A stretch of 64,000 nt of DNA, taken from Periconia sp. R9002 (taxonomy: Eukaryota > Ascomycota > Dothideomycetes > Pleosporales > Periconiaceae). Positions within the stretch are counted from its first letter, which is position 1. Each line of letters starts with the position of its first letter. Shown here in pieces: positions 48,026-62,400 of this stretch. The position numbers and the translations under genes were made by a program. Where the stretch lies: positions 248,001-312,000 of the forward strand of contig JAMAHW010000008.1 in the NCBI GenBank assembly GCA_023627715.1, read 5' to 3'. The notes beneath the pieces are model-generated. The model had not been told where the DNA came from. It saw nothing but the letters and a program-made list of their open reading frames with translations, and did no database searches.

Positions 48026-51000
48026 AAACTGGGCCATTCGACACATGTATTGACTATTAAGGCTATGCAGCAACGAAGGAAATGGCTTTTCTGAATGCGG
48101 TGATGTGCAGAAACGTTATGTTGTGACGTCTTACGAGCAAATTCGATATACACATCCTGAGAAAGCACAGGCAGTGTTTGAATGCACACGCGATGCATGC
48201 CAATGATTTCAATGAGGCAGATCTGAATTCTCATATCTTGGTCTCAAGATTGCATTTGTTTTCGACTGTGCCACTTGGTGATACAAATACGCCACAATGC
48301 AACTGATGGGCCAACTTTTTGATGAAGACTGAGCATGAGCGACGTCTCACGCCTGGGAGCAAGCATATGATTCCATGTCAGGTTCGTGAGAAGCTTTCCG
48401 AGGAGACTGAAGTTTGTTCCTGGCTAGCTGCAAAGGCTGCATCTCGGCACTCTCTGTACTACGACGAGTACAGAAACGAGGCCAGTGGAGGTTGCGGGGC
48501 CAGGGTGAGGGCAGATGGGCGCGATGGATGGGGGCGTATCGCAAACATTGGCCGAACTTCAGGCTCATTCAGTATGCGTTGTCAGCAGAACAGTCCATTC
48601 GATGCGGGCGATGATGCATCCTCCCGAAATGAAAGGGACCTTGGTGTATCCTCGCTTGCTAGGTTCCACTTGCTTGCTCACTCGCCAGCGGTCGACAAAA
48701 GCATTCGCAGCACACACAGCACATGTGGATCCGCAACTTTGACCCAACGATGGTGTATGGAAACGATAGAAGATAAAAACTCTCACGATGGTGAACCAAA
48801 TGGAGTCTGGTGTGTTTCCAGTTGTTCTACTGATGGACAGAAATAGATCTGGGGCGCTAGGGCGTTTGCTTGTGTCGGAGCTTAGCATGACTACAATTGT
48901 AGCCGGCCGGAGCAAGTGCTGTCGACTGTGGCCGGTCCATCCATGTCGTCTATCAAACCATCGCGACTAAATCGATAGAGCAACAAAATATCCGCGGCGG
49001 ACACAATTACCTGCAAGGCAACCCCAGGCGGGAGAGCGATGATTGCAGTCAGCTCCTGTCATTTCCTCTGCTGCTCTACCCTGTCATGCCCGCCATCGGG
49101 AGGGTGGTCTGCCAGTGCCAGTTCAACCAGCCGCCGACCTTTTTCTTGGCGGCGTTTGGAATTGCATAACTTCCAGAGATTGCGTACGTACGACAACCAA
49201 CGTGTTTCTAGGCGTTTGCGAAACGTCCGGCTGCTTCACAAGGCTACGCTCGGAGAGCGGCTTCGCTCCGCCCGAGCATGGACTTGGCTTGTGGATGAAA
49301 GGGGCGCGCACAAAAGGGTTGGTTTGTTGCGCGGCGGTAGAGATACATCTACGCATACGGATATTTACAGATTGGTACAGGGCGGCATATCAGTCTCTTT
49401 GCGGTACATGTGTTCATGTGGACAATCGCGGGCGGCGGTGCCTGTGGGTGCCGAGTAGTCAGGCGGCGCATCCTGGAATACCCAGTGCTGATCGCGGCCG
49501 GCGAAGCCATGACTCCTTGTGGCTGGCGCCAGCAGCGATCATGGATCCTACAGCGTACCCTCACTCAGTGGGATTGATGGAAAATGTCGACGGGAAATGC
49601 CATATCTTGGCGGTTGTTTGACTTGTTTACTTTCCCATGGATGGTGGTTCTGGTGGCACAGCGAGGAAGATGAAGCTTCAGTCTTCGAGTCCAGACGACG
49701 GTCACATTACGCATTCATCGGTCCACCACTGTCATGCACAAATCTGACAAGCACGCCTGCACGCTACTGTGGATACGGTAGCTGCTCACACATTGCACCA
49801 GTGTACCGCACTACTATGGCACTACAGGCTTCGAGAATGGAAGAAATAATTATCAGCATTCATTTTTCCCGGTGCGGGCCGAGCTTTTGACCGTTCGATC
49901 TCACACTAACCACCAGACTTTGACCCTGTCGCTCCCCTGCCGGCATCAAGTCAAGTCAAGTCTGTCAGTCTCGCAGTGAGTCGACCTGCCGCTCGCATCG
50001 CTAGAGCCGTCACTCGCTTTTGGCGCCCAGATGGACAGACTGACAGACTGACGGCTATTTGGTCCTACCCATAACGGATCGCGCAGCTGCAACGACAGCG
50101 GCACCAATACAGCTACCTACTACACCTTGAAGTAGAGTACAGTAGAGTACAGTGCGTGTCCCTCCGCATTGCATGCTGCGTGATGTGGTGCTATTGTTCG
50201 CCGGCGCCTGACGTCGGAGGGCTGTCCATCGTTGTTCATGCAGAGGATCATGGGCGTGAGGCATGGGCGGCTCAAAGGGAGCAAGGCTGACGATGCCCGT
50301 GTACCGTACTGACCTGTACTGTGGTACTACGGTACATGTTCCTGACGCAATTTCGCAAGCCGTAGCCGTTACGAAACGACGGCATTTCGCGCCACAGCCC
50401 TCACAAAACACACAGACCCTTTGATCCAAGACACGACGGCCCCGACCAAGTAATCATCTGCTAGTGCTCTCGACTGTAAGTACTGCACTGCTCCATAGCA
50501 CGTACTTGCGTGGTTGCATCTCATGTAGGTATGCTACCTAGTAGCAGAGCGAGCGGACGTTGGTGGTTACCGTTACTCAACATCGGCGTGGTCTGGAGTC
50601 TGGAGCCGGCATCAAAAACATCAACCATCACCAGCTCAACACGCGGGTCAGGTTTCTTGACTTTCCCTCACGCACCACCACCATCCAATGCTTCTACCAC
50701 CCCACCCACTCATCTCATCTCGTCCAGCCTTGATGCAGTGTCTGGTTAAAGCAGCGAGACCCCGCAACAAGCGTTGCCGAGCCCTGTAGTATCCTTGCCC
50801 ACCGTCCCTGCACTCCCGCTGTGTGCTAGGAAGCATGAGCATGCATCTGCCAATAATGGCCATCATCTCTGCGTCGACGCTCGATTGCTCAACGCCACGG
50901 ATCAGGCCTTGCTCGTCGGCGGTTTTCTCCCACTCTCCCCTGGTCCTATGCAAGCCGTGCAGAGCTCCCATGTCGACGCCTCTCCTCACATTCTCTTTCG

Positions 51001-52090
51001 AGAAGGACACCCTGGTGCTGGCCAACACACCTGATCCCAGCGGTCTTCAATTCGCCAGAGTCCGCTCCGCGCCCCCTCGTCTGAAAGGACCACGTCCCGA
51101 GGTACCGCACCCCTGTGCCCTGGATCTTTTCCTCGAAGTCAGTCACGCCTTTTGTGGTGTAACAAGCAGCTTCCAGATCCTCGAGGATACCATGTTCCCC
51201 TACGAAGCGCTTCTACCCTGGTGGTGGTCAGATCCCAGTCTCTCTGAACCTCTCTTAACTGCATTTTATCCGGATCGTCGACCACGTAAAGTGCCTTGAA
51301 CCCTTTCAGTCTCCCCGGCCTCTATCGCCAATATAGTCTCTGTGGTGTTCCTGAGCTTTTCTTACAAAGGTCCCATCATCGGCCATCACTGGACGCTTGT
51401 ACATATCTGGACCTATCTGTCGCCTCAACTTATTGTCCTCTTGTCTGTTGGCTTTCCAAACGTCTCATCCATCATTTGCCCTTTGTTAGGCCTACAGTAT
51501 CACCTGTCACCAACTGCTATTTCCAGCGCACGTTGCACCAACACTCCGCGCCCCCATCCTGCTCTAGGTGCAACATCAGCCATTCAGCCTTGGGTCGGCA
51601 TAACAGCAATCCCAAACCTGTCCGACGCGGCACCCCCAGATCTGTTTCTTTGTGACAGACTTGCAACCTTAACGCATTGAAACTGTCGATATTTTACATC
51701 CAGCTTTAAAGCATAGTCGCACCTCTTTCTCTCGTTCCTTCTCCCTCCTCCGCCGATCACCCGCGTCCAACCCCGCACTGGGCTTGGATACCGATCACGA
51801 CTGTTTACTGCAAGTAAGCTTCGTCGGACTTTCTCCCTTCGCAGCCAGCTGTTCGGCCGTTCGAGGAGTTGAACATCACCAACTCGCTCACTGATTGACT
51901 CTTTGGACCGCACCTGGGTCCTCCACTGACCCGAACACGCGAGGTCGATTGAAGGTCTTTTTTGTTGAGGTGAGACTCCTTGTTCCTGCTTCTCAACGAC
52001 CACAACCGATAACGAAATCCAACAGGAGCCAGTGTAGTCGAAGAATACTACTTTTCCTGACTTACTAGGACCAAGTCCTCGAAGGTGCCA
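48026..52090. other. Gene-poor region upstream of the homeobox gene (4.1 kb)
   Basis: Several open frames of 120-190 codons exist on both strands, but none shows a domain, plausible splice structure or fungal codon pattern. They overlap one another on opposite strands. The last part (about 51300-52090) is CT-rich and is probably the leader and promoter of the homeobox gene. A 10-base tandem (AGTAGAGTAC twice) is at 50131-50150. A long regulatory region or an untranslated transcript is possible, but cannot be shown here. Confidence 0.5.
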
Positions 52091-53772
52091 ATGGTGGACG
52101 GAAACCTCTTCATTCCGCTCTCTCCTCCTAGCTCACCGCGTATGTCTGCATACACAACCTCTGCAGATAACGAGTGGCAATCATCGGACATCAAATCTCT
52201 GGATAACACTTCAGCACACTCAGACAGTGACATGGCATTGATTCAAGCTGAAGTGAACGGCCACGGCTTCGACCTGAAGCGTCCCATGCTTCGAGCACAC
52301 AAGAGTTTCCCCTTTGCCCTCGACAACAAACATCATGGCAATGGTGCCGACTCCCCTCCTAGGGAACGCATAACCATCAGCAACATTGAAGAGATCGACA
52401 GCCATGATATTCCGACCGTGACCTTTGGTGGGTCGGCGCCAGCAAGTCCAGTGTCCAGACTGACACCACCTTCACCTCAAGACGCTCTCAATAGTGAGGA
52501 GGTCAAAGTCCAGAGCGATGAGATCATCACCGAAGAGAAGGATGAGGACATGATTGAAGAGGAACTCATGGACGAGGAGGAGAAGCGTCCAATGACTGCT
52601 GCAGAAATTCGAGCACAGAAGCGTAAGATGAAGAGGTTCAGACTTACACACAACCAAACCCGCTTTCTCATGAGTGAGTTTGCTCGTCAAGCACATCCTG
52701 ATGCAGCCCACCGCGAGAGGCTCGCCCGTGAGATTCCAGGTCTCAGCCCAAGACAGGTGCAAGTCTGGTTCCAGAACAGGTAGGCATCACGCAAGCTTGA
52801 GCACGCCTAAATATGCTAACAATCCACAGGCGAGCCAAGCTAAAGCGACTCACTAGCGATGACCGTGAGCGTATGATGCGATCAAGAGCTCTTCCCGACG
52901 ACTTCGACATGGCTCAGGCTCTCCACACACCCTTCGGTGCTGGACATGGATTGGGGACTCCGCTTGCCTCGCCAGCCTACACACCCACTTTCCCCGAAGG
53001 CAACATGATGCGACCCCTGAGTATTGATACCCTCAGACGAGGGCCTGTTGACTCGCACATGTCTCCCACCGGCATAAGTCCCGCATTTGGAGGCTTCACC
53101 TTCACACCACCCCAATCAGCCAGCGATACCCTGTCTCCAGTCTCCACACACGGAGACTCTCCCTTTGCCTTCCCCCCTGCGCCCATCGACACGAGCCCGA
53201 GAACTTCTAATCCGTTCTCCTCGTCCGTTAGTGCCTCGCCAGCTTATGCTTCACACCACAGCATTCCTCGACTTTCTCTGCACGCCGATCGTATCTCAAG
53301 AACGCGAGCAGAATCACTCTCATCGCCGCTCCGATCGAGTCTTAGCTATTCTCATCCGGACAGCCTTACCGGGTCAACCGACTCCAGCTCGCACTTGCCA
53401 TATGGACTCGGCTACTCGTACTCACCTGTTCCCGGGTTCCAGGCTTCCAGCGCGTCGAGGATGCGATCATTCTCCAGCAGTGTACCAAGGCGAATCGAAC
53501 TCAGCACGCACTACACCCCTAGCCGTAGCACTTCGACTCCACAAACTGCGGGATTTCCGAGCTATACCAGTTCTCCCCTGGTGACACCCAACAACTACGC
53601 AATGCCACAACTCAGCGCACCACATCACATCTCCAGCTTCCCAAACTCCTATCTACGAAATGACTCTGCGCAGTCGGACTCATACTCATCGGGTGCCATC
53701 TTGGGCGAAGTCATTGAGAATTCCGCACAAGAGAGCGATGACCACGACAATCATATTTCACACCCTTACTGA
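52091..53772 (+). CDS. HTF1: Homeobox transcription factor, HTF1/HtfA-like
   Basis: Exons are 52091-52779 and 52830-53772, giving 543 residues. The homeodomain lies at about residues 176-236: KRKMKRFRLTHNQTRFLMSE, then HPDAAHRERLAREIPGL, and the recognition helix RQVQVWFQNRRAKLKRL. The 50-base intron (with a GCTAAC branch site) cuts exactly inside the recognition helix at QNR|RAK. Immediately downstream is RERMMRSRALPDDFD, shared with the conidiation factor HTF1/HtfA of filamentous fungi. A Glu/Asp-rich tract precedes the homeodomain, and a long Ser/Pro-rich tail follows it. HTF1-type proteins control conidiophore and phialide development. The specific orthology rests on remembered similarity, not a search. 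Large flanking non-coding regions fit a developmental regulator. Confidence 0.88.
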
Positions 53773-55807
53773 AGTGTTTTTTTGTAAATGTTTAACTGGA
53801 ACGCGGCATTCGCAAGCAGTGCATGCGATGCATTGCTCTACATGCTGATTCACTGGACGAAAACGATGATTACGACGCGAACGGGAACGGATTTCATGGG
53901 GCATACCGGAAGAAACATGGATGCAGGACATTTCATTGGTGTTCGTGGTTGCGTATATTCCTGGCGGCTTATCAGTTTTAGCATGGACTGGTAAGGCAGC
54001 CACATTCCTGCTTTTGCAATGCAACACCGGTGGCTGTTTCATACATTTTCCCTGTGGGCGCCGAGCGCATCAATGCGCCAAGTTTCCTCCCCAGGCTTGG
54101 TGGCCTTTTTTTTCCTTTTCCTTCCTACCTTTTGTTTTCCCATCTTGGCGTTACTTCCTTCTTCATTTGCGGAGCTGGACGGCGATGCTCGGACTTCCGT
54201 CAAGCGTTTCTCCCGTTTTGCAATGCAAGGTCAAAACCAAAAAAATGCTTTCTTTGTTTTTCTCCACAAATGACACATTAGCGGCTCTCTGTAGGGTTTC
54301 ACGTTTCTTTTGGTTCGCAAAGAGAGCGCGGCTGGGCTTTTGGTGTCCTCGGTGTCCCATCTATCGCATACCCTTCTTGTATCTACTGTCTTCGCTTCTA
54401 TTCTTATCCATATGCCTTCTTTCCGTCCTATTTTTACTTCTTTTACTTCTTTCTCCACCTGGGGACGCTACTGCTATCAGTGGTACCTTGCTTCCTCACA
54501 CTGGGACTTCTTTTTTCTCCACCAGGACTTCCTTTTCCTTCGTCGCAAACATGGTATCATCTCTCACGCCGTTGTGTGGAGTTTGGAGGAAGGTCGCAAA
54601 ATCACGTACTGTTTTCACCACCAGCTGGACCTGTTTTTCCTTTCCCTGTTTCTTCTTTACCACTGTAGAAAAAGCCTCAAACCCTTTCGAAGTACCACTT
54701 ATACGAAGTCATGATACCCCCCAACCTCTTCTCTCAAACTACAATAACTTGAGCAAAGGACAAAAAAACAGGATAACAGATCACAAAAAAATGAAATATT
54801 CATATCTTACTATTATCACTATTGCCATGGTTGATGTCACCGTTGAAGCATTGATTGGCACACTCGAGATACATTTTGCCGCCCCACTCACTCACACTTT
54901 GCTCACTGCACCCGCACAAAGACCGCACAGGTGGACCGTGTTAAACCGGCGGAAATGTACTGTTTCAAATTTCCTCACCTCCCTCGACTTCTCATCCACT
55001 CATTCTTTCCGTGCAGTCACCTTTTGACGCAGGTACATATATCACATCTGGAGGTATTGGCGGGAGAGAACATGTACATGTAATGCACGCGCACTCCATA
55101 CACACACATAACTAACTCTGTGCCCCGTTACACAGCGGCAAGTACGGATAAAAAGAAAAACCTTACAGCAAGAACACGGGAATGAAAGAGAAAAAAAAAG
55201 GTTTGGGAAAAACAAAACTACGGGTATGCAAGATGCAGAGTTTGCACATAGCCGCCACCACTGCACTCGAAGCGACGAGAACAGAAAAGACACAAAAAGA
55301 AAAACCAGAATGAACCACGTGCACCATGTCACGAATCCCTCCCTCTCTTTTCCCCACAGGACAGGAGGACATCGCATCTTCTAGACCACACACACCCTAG
55401 ATCGGCTGAGCGCCCCCCGTCCATAGCATGATTTTCCCATTCTGATATCCAAGCGAGAGGAGGGGGGCAACGGGAACAAGAAAAACAACACAAACACAAA
55501 CTGGGTTGAAGAGAATACCTGAACCTTCCCTGGTACAAGATCATCTACAAGCCACTCATCGCTTAACATCATCGCTGCCTTTTCCCTCTCGTGCCTGTTT
55601 TTCGTAGACCACCCTATAATACAAACCCCCCGCAGGTATATTCGCCTAGACTACCTAACGCCTTTTCTACCTTCGACCAGGGATCATCCAATCACCCAAG
55701 TCCCCCTCCTCCCTTCCTAGATCCGTGGAAGAAAGAAGAAGCAAAGAAGCGGACTTGCGCGAGGATCGTATCCCTACCTAAACTACATACCGTTTAAGTC
55801 GCTGGGC

Positions 55808-55833
55808 AGGGTAGGTTAGGGTAAGGTAAGGTG
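55808..55833. repeat. Degenerate TTAGGG/GGTAAGG-like repeat
   Basis: A short run of GGTAGG, TTAGGG, TAAGG, TAAGG words. It resembles fungal telomeric repeat chemistry but is far too short and imperfect to be a telomere. Confidence 0.4.
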
Positions 55834-56469
55834 ATTAACGGCGTTTTTCGTTTTCGCTTTCCGCGGTGTGGTTCACGTTTGAGTTTTCTCGCTCAAGTCA
55901 CGCACGCTGGAGGAAGGGAAAGGAAGAGTGGTTCACTAGTTTACTAGTACAGTGTCCAGCCTGGACTGGAACTTTGACTGCGGGAAGGGTGTAAGTTTGT
56001 GTAGTTGTTTAGGAATGCTGTCTCTCCCGGTTCACGTTTCCGAGGGGAGGGGGAGGTTCTCTCTCTCTCGGGTTCTCTATGTATGGTAATGCCGGCGGGA
56101 AGGGGCTCAAGATTAAGGATTGCCAAGTTACAAGTCCTCCATGAGGTTACTTTTTCTTCTGCTGATTACTATGTTTCGCTATACTTCCCATCCGGCATTG
56201 CTTACACCTGAATAATGGAAGGAAGAGGATGATGATGATGAGACAGACCGACTTGTAGCCGGAAAATACGACTCAACTTACGGTTCGATCAAATCGCCCG
56301 GTCGGTCGTGCGGGGAGAGAAACGTTGGGGAGGATGGGATAAAGGTATGGGGAGCATGAATATGGGGTGATTCGAGGGGAGGGTGGTGGGTGGGTACGGT
56401 GGATGGGATAGGATTGGACTGGGAGGAAAGTTCATGCTCTTGCTCTACCTATCTCTTTCTCTCGGTTAC

Positions 56470-56489
56470 TTGCTTGCTTGCTTGCTTGC
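56470..56489. repeat. (TTGC)5 microsatellite
   Basis: Five perfect TTGC units in the long non-coding region between the homeobox gene and eIF4G. Seen directly; no function is suggested. Confidence 0.85.
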
Positions 56490-59400
56490 TTTGACCGACC
56501 ATGGACCCTACATCCACCCAGCATTTGATTGATAGCGTCGAACGTTCCTGATGTGCGTCCGGTGGAGAGCGATGCAGGCACGGCACGGCAAGGAACAGGA
56601 CTAGCTAGGCTCAACTGTTTTTTGCTGTTTATCTCCTCTTTGGCTTTGAGTGGTTGGGTATGGTTTTTTGGGTGAATGGACCCTTTTACGTTATATTTTT
56701 CTTTAAAAGGGAGGAGTATCGTATAGCCTTTTTTGGGTTTTACGATGTTGCATGGTGAAGGGCGTGGCTGGACTGGCTAGGGGGGCAAGGTCTAGTTTCT
56801 TCTTCCCTTTTCCTTCACCCTGAGGGTCTGATGCTTTGGAATGTTCCATACCGCACAGCACGGCATAGCTAAGCTAGGCTGTGCGTCAAGACCAATGACC
56901 TGCAGACGGCGTATCGAGGAAGATACGCCTTCTGGACGACCAAACGTATCGACTTGCCGATCCATACCAACCAATCGACCATCTTGCCCAGAGCATCCAT
57001 CCAACCGCAGTACCCCACGGCCAAGCATGCAAAAAAGGGGAAGAGATTGACCGCGAGCAATCTACGAGGGGGGGGGGGAACAAATTCCCCTTTGAAGGTT
57101 CGCTCCTTCTCCGTGAACCTGACCGAGGGAATGTGTTGTTTAGTCTCCGCAAAAAAAAAAGAGCCTGCACGCATGACCTCGGTTTGTCGTTGTTCCTTAC
57201 GCATTTTTGCAATCTATGCTCTCCACATTACCCCAGACGCCATCTTTTTCCTGGAGCTGGGGGGGTGAGTGAGGAGGATGCGAGGGGTGGTCAATCAACT
57301 GCCCTTCGGCTTCTTGACAGCGACGCGCGCGCAGCGCAGCGCAGGAACCGTATTTTCCGTGGAAGATTCCTTGCAGACTTCCATCATCTATGCTCTTGCC
57401 CTTGCCTAGCTTTGCACCCCCGGTCCTGCTTCCGTATGTGGGTGGGTAGGTCGGTAGAAGTATGTACATGCGGTTATCCCTGAGGCTTGTGGATAAATCA
57501 ATCGAGGGCAGGCGTGGGTATTGAGAGCCGCTTTTGCGGGGAGAACTTGGGGCAGGGGAAGGGATAGAGATGTGGAGATAGTGTGCAAGGGGGGACGGTT
57601 TTATCTCTTGGTCGTGAACCTTGAGGATTCTTGCATTAAGGCGGGGGAAGTGATTAGGAATGCTCCTCAGGGCGAAGGATGGAGGTTCTGGCGGGAAGAA
57701 CAAGAAGAAGGATAGAATCAAAGTGTGGCTTGGTCAGTGTGTCACGCACATGACGATGGTGAAGGGGCAAGGGGGGGGCAATGGGCATTTTGCGGAATCT
57801 GAGTGGGCGGTGCATCTTTAGAGTTGATTAGAGTTATTGAGGTGCATAGATTAAACGGCTCTTCTGTCATGGTGCCGTATTGATGATCTGCTTCGTAGAT
57901 TGATGTGGGGATATTGAGATGGCATTGCGCTATGCTTGGTGCATGCTTTAGTTTCTGGCGCTTGAACACGTAGAACCAGGGGCATACAGAGACGAGAGCA
58001 GTGTGAGCATGGATTTGAGAAGGGGCTCGAAGGGAAAAAATGGTACGATGGGAGTGGTGGAGAGAATGAGGAGAGGTAGAGGTTGGGGTTGGAGTTGGAG
58101 AGCCGCGGATGATTTCCTCGCTGAGGCTAAGAGCCTTGTTGCAGATCTTAGGCTCAATGGCAAGTCTGGGCAGTCCCTCAGTGACCACCGACGTTACCGC
58201 ACGAATTGGCTGGAAGAATTCTGTTCGTCACTGCATGGAACGATGGCAAGTGTCGACGATGATTACCTGCTTGCACTCTGGCCATTCTTCCAAGTGGCTT
58301 CGAGAAGAGTCTGGTAAAGAAGGGAAGGGATAGGACTGGTTCACTTTGATCTGGTGATCTGATTTCCCGTCACGTACATAAAGTACATTGATTTACCTGT
58401 TGCAATGCAAGGTAAGGCAACAAGAAATCTGGGAAGAAGCCGCGGCGGTGTGCTTGACTTGGATGCCGGCTTCGATGCGTTGTTCTAGTGTTGTCTTGTC
58501 TATAGACTGGGGATATTATGTAAGTAGGGCAGGGGTGAGAGTGAAAGAAGGTGAAGTTGATGTCGACGGCAAGCTGCAGGCCGCCGCGTCCAAACAAGCT
58601 CAATGCTGAGGTCAATGCCCAGAACCACCGGATATTCGATACAAGTTGCCTTGGATGGAAAAATCTCCAGAGTCGTGACCAAAAGCAGCCCAAAGGGGGA
58701 GTGAGCGCTAGAGAGAGGGAGCGAGGGAGGGATTGTGTGTGGGGTTGGCGCGCTTTGTTTTCTGGTAGAGGTATATGCGTCGGTTGTGGAGTGCATGGCT
58801 CGTATTCTTCGCTGCTTTTGCGGGCGCGGTGCCGTCCACACAGAAAGCTCGCATTGCATGGCTAGAGGGCCGCTGTATCCTGTACGTGACTTGCTTGATG
58901 GCTGGAGGTTGGGCCAGGGTGTCGGATGAGATAATTGTCCGTGTCGTGCAGGTACGGCTAGGCTAGGGCGGGTATGGTATGGTATGGACAAGCATGCCGT
59001 TGTGTGCATGATCAGGATATCCAATGCATCCGAAGAGGCTCATCGGAACGTCGTTCCTTGACGCTACCGTCTGCTGCCAGTAGTCGTTCTTCATCTCCCG
59101 CCGACGTCACGAGCCCCCGTGGGGAACGGGAGATGAGACGAGATGGGGGGAAATAGGTACCGGTAGTGGAAATTGCGTAGGTACTGTAGTTACTCGTTGG
59201 CCCCAGTCTGGAATGGTTAACGTCAAGGCAAAGGGCGAGGTTGAGGGAGCCCGAGGGCAGCGGCGGGCCATGGACAAGTCCTTCCGGCGGTGCCGTCGGT
59301 GCGATTGGAGCGTTTCTCGACTTTTCACCGTTTGAGACGCGACTTTCCTAATTGGGATCTCCGTGGCAGTGATTGGTCGGATAATACGGGGTCACGTGTA

Positions 59401-62400
59401 GGAGAGTTCAATGCCGCTTTCAAATTCCTTCACATGCCACTCGCTAAGTCAGCCAGCCAGTCAGTCAGCATCTCACCTACATACTTACATACAGCGTACA
59501 TGTACGTGTACCGTACATATGCTGCTTTCCTGTGCTCTTGGGCATCAACAAGACGTCAGGCAAGACGACAGTGCCACTACATCACGGCATTGCAATGCAC
59601 GGCACAGGGGTCTTCCAACGCAAGCGAAGTGAGGGTGCGTGATGGATGGATGCAATCATCGACTCTCATTTCTCGCTCCATCGTGGCTGCGTCTGGCTGC
59701 CACTGCAATCTCTCCCATGTACCGAGTCCAACAAGGACATTGAAATCCACACTTCGCCTTGTTCTTTTTGCTCTTAAGACATGGTTTACACTGCGACCAC
59801 GGCGTGGCCTCCAAGAGAAGGAAACGCACCCAATGCGTTTCTGGTGCCGCCCTTATCTCTAACTGGAGTTCCGCGGGTGTGGCAGCGCAGCGTACAAAAA
59901 GGTTGTCCCCCGATACTTGTACCAATGGGACCTCGGGGATCTTCGTTGTCGTCTTCCCTGTCTAGATGGGCGGGCGGCGGCGGTATTTGCGCCGAAGTAC
60001 ACGGCATTGACGTGGGGAGGTCGGAAAGAAGGCATGCTTGGTGGAATCTGTGGCTTTCTGCTCACATGTTTCAAGATTCTACTGTAGTTGCCGTCTTTCA
60101 TGCTGCAAAAATATCTGTTGTTTCCGCCTATCAACCAAGCGCAGTCGAGGTCCATTTTCCAGGATTCATCCTGGTTGTGTCGCATCGATACACATGTTGG
60201 AACACGCCCAAGACAGCAGGACGAGCAAAAGGAAAACATGAAGCAATCGAAACGTGGACCCGAACCTGGCGTCAAGCGTATGGTGGGAGATGGGACACAT
60301 GATACCGTCTCGTCCAGTCACTGTTGCGTGAGCTGACCGTCACAGTTTACTTCTACTCATGTTAGGAGCCAACGTGTGCCTCCGCTCACCCGCATTCACA
60401 CCTTGCGCCTCTCCCCGTCCAGGGTCGGCAGCAAACGGCGCATTCACAGGCATCGAGGCGGCACCCATCCAAGCACACCCATCTCGTGTCCGCACCATAC
60501 CGAAACCATAGGTTTTGGTGTACAGCAGCAAACAAGGCAACAAGCTTCATTTTGGAGTACAAAGCGGGAGACTGTGTTGAGTAGAGGCCTCGTTTAGGTG
60601 TCGGACGTAGGCAGGCCAATGACGAGCACGAGGGTCTTGAGCACTTACGGGGCGCGGCCGCGGTGTTATGGAGCCACCAGTCATGGTTGCAGCGCTGCCC
60701 TCTACGAATAGGCAGACATGGTGATGGCGGAGTGGTTGCTCATACTTTGCAGAATGACTCAGGCTGTTGTAGGGGGGAGAGGGGGCGATACGGAAAACGA
60801 AGATGAAAAAGGAGAGAGGCAGCCAGGAGAACCCCTGCGACGCGGTCCTCGGTGGTGTGAGCGCTGTGCAGTGGCGGATGATTCGTGTGTTGAACGAGTA
60901 TAGCGTAGAGAATGCTGATGAGGGTTGACAGTGTGAAAGTTCAAAGGACACGAGAGAGAGGGGTTGTGCACAGGTTTGGTAGTGTCGTGATACTTGTACT
61001 CGGTAGAGTGGTAGAAGGTGAAGCAAGTACTGGAGTTGCGCCACACTATCAACGGTTTCTAGAAGAAATTAGTGAGCTCGTAAGGCGGACCAAGTGACGG
61101 GCAAATCCAAAATATATTGCTGTGGCGACGGCTAGATCAACGAGATGAGACATCGATGGACAGACAAAAATAGGGGGCAGGGCGGCATGGCTCGAGCGGA
61201 GGAAGGAGGAGTGGGTGAGTGGGTGGAGTTAGGCCGGGGATAAGCATTGGGCAGCCGGCGGGCTTTCGTCATTATGCATCCATTTGCATCTTGGTACAAC
61301 TTTTTTTTAAATTTTTTTTTATCGGGTACCATCGATACTCGCATGATTTATTTGATGTTGGAGGGGATTTTTAGAAATAAAATAAATATCAACCCGATTT
61401 GAACCCGATTGCGATATCAGAGATTGTAAGAAGCAGAAAGGAAGGGGTCCCTCAGGGCCTCGGCGACCACGCTGAAAGTCTGCGTCGCCCGAGAGGCTTT
61501 GTCTTGAATGAATCGCAGGTTGCGCTTTCGGGAGTCGACACAGGACGGCGAGTGGACATGTGTAATGGAAGTATCCAGATACAGAGTAGTGAGTGGTGCG
61601 TTTCTCCCGAAGACCTGGTAGGTATATGCAAGTTTGCTGGCACAGGGCAGACGTAGATCTCTGCAACGCTCGGGGGGCTGACCGCCCATCAAGTAGGGAC
61701 GTACATATAGATACTTTGTAAGGCTGTCCGTTCCACAGGGACGGCCAACTGAGAGGGAATTGGTTAGAAGATACCGGTAGGTGACGGACACTGGAGGGTG
61801 TAGGTAGTCACATCCAATCATGACATCCATGGCATATCACACCACGCAGCCGTACGCTATCACGGCCGTACAATAGCACACATCACTCGGCAATGCGCCA
61901 ACAGCGAAAAAAAGGGGGGATAATGCTGCTGTGGTCAGTTACTGTCCATGATGGGTACTTGGCTCGGTGGTGATTTGCTTGACTTGGGCAGAGGATGGAT
62001 GACGACTACCCAAGGTACCGTGTATCTGTAGGTAGGTATCAATGTGTACGTAAGATCGCAAGCCAATCAATCAATCCAGCCTTCCAATCGCCACAGCGCA
62101 TTCATTGCACGTACACGCACACAGAACAGCACAAACGCGCAACAAGGCCGAGTACTGTACCATTTTCCGTTGTCCATCTTCTGTAGTTAATTACTTACCT
62201 ACTGTTGTCTGTTGTGGTGCGGTGCATGTGCGTGTGTAGGTAGGATACCTGTGGTATGAGATGTATGTCGACCCCGGCCAGTAACCAGGTATAGTACGTT
62301 TCCAAGCGAGCGACGGCAAACCAAAATTTGTCGCCTCACCTCTTTTCTCTCCTTCAACCATCCCTCTTCATCACGAAGACCACCATTACCCATCCCCGCA

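Noticed and set aside
48319..49621. Open frames of 175 and 192 codons in the 4.1 kb gap
   Set aside because: Mixed composition, overlapping frames in several phases, no motif and no splice pattern; not distinguishable from chance.
53921..55027. A 368-codon open frame downstream of the homeobox gene
   Set aside because: It lies in a C/T-rich strand where stop codons are rare, its translation is phenylalanine/leucine/serine-rich without domain signature, and it runs through probable 3' untranslated sequence.
55808..55833. Possible internal telomere repeat
   Set aside because: Only one exact TTAGGG unit with degenerate neighbours; too short for a telomeric tract.
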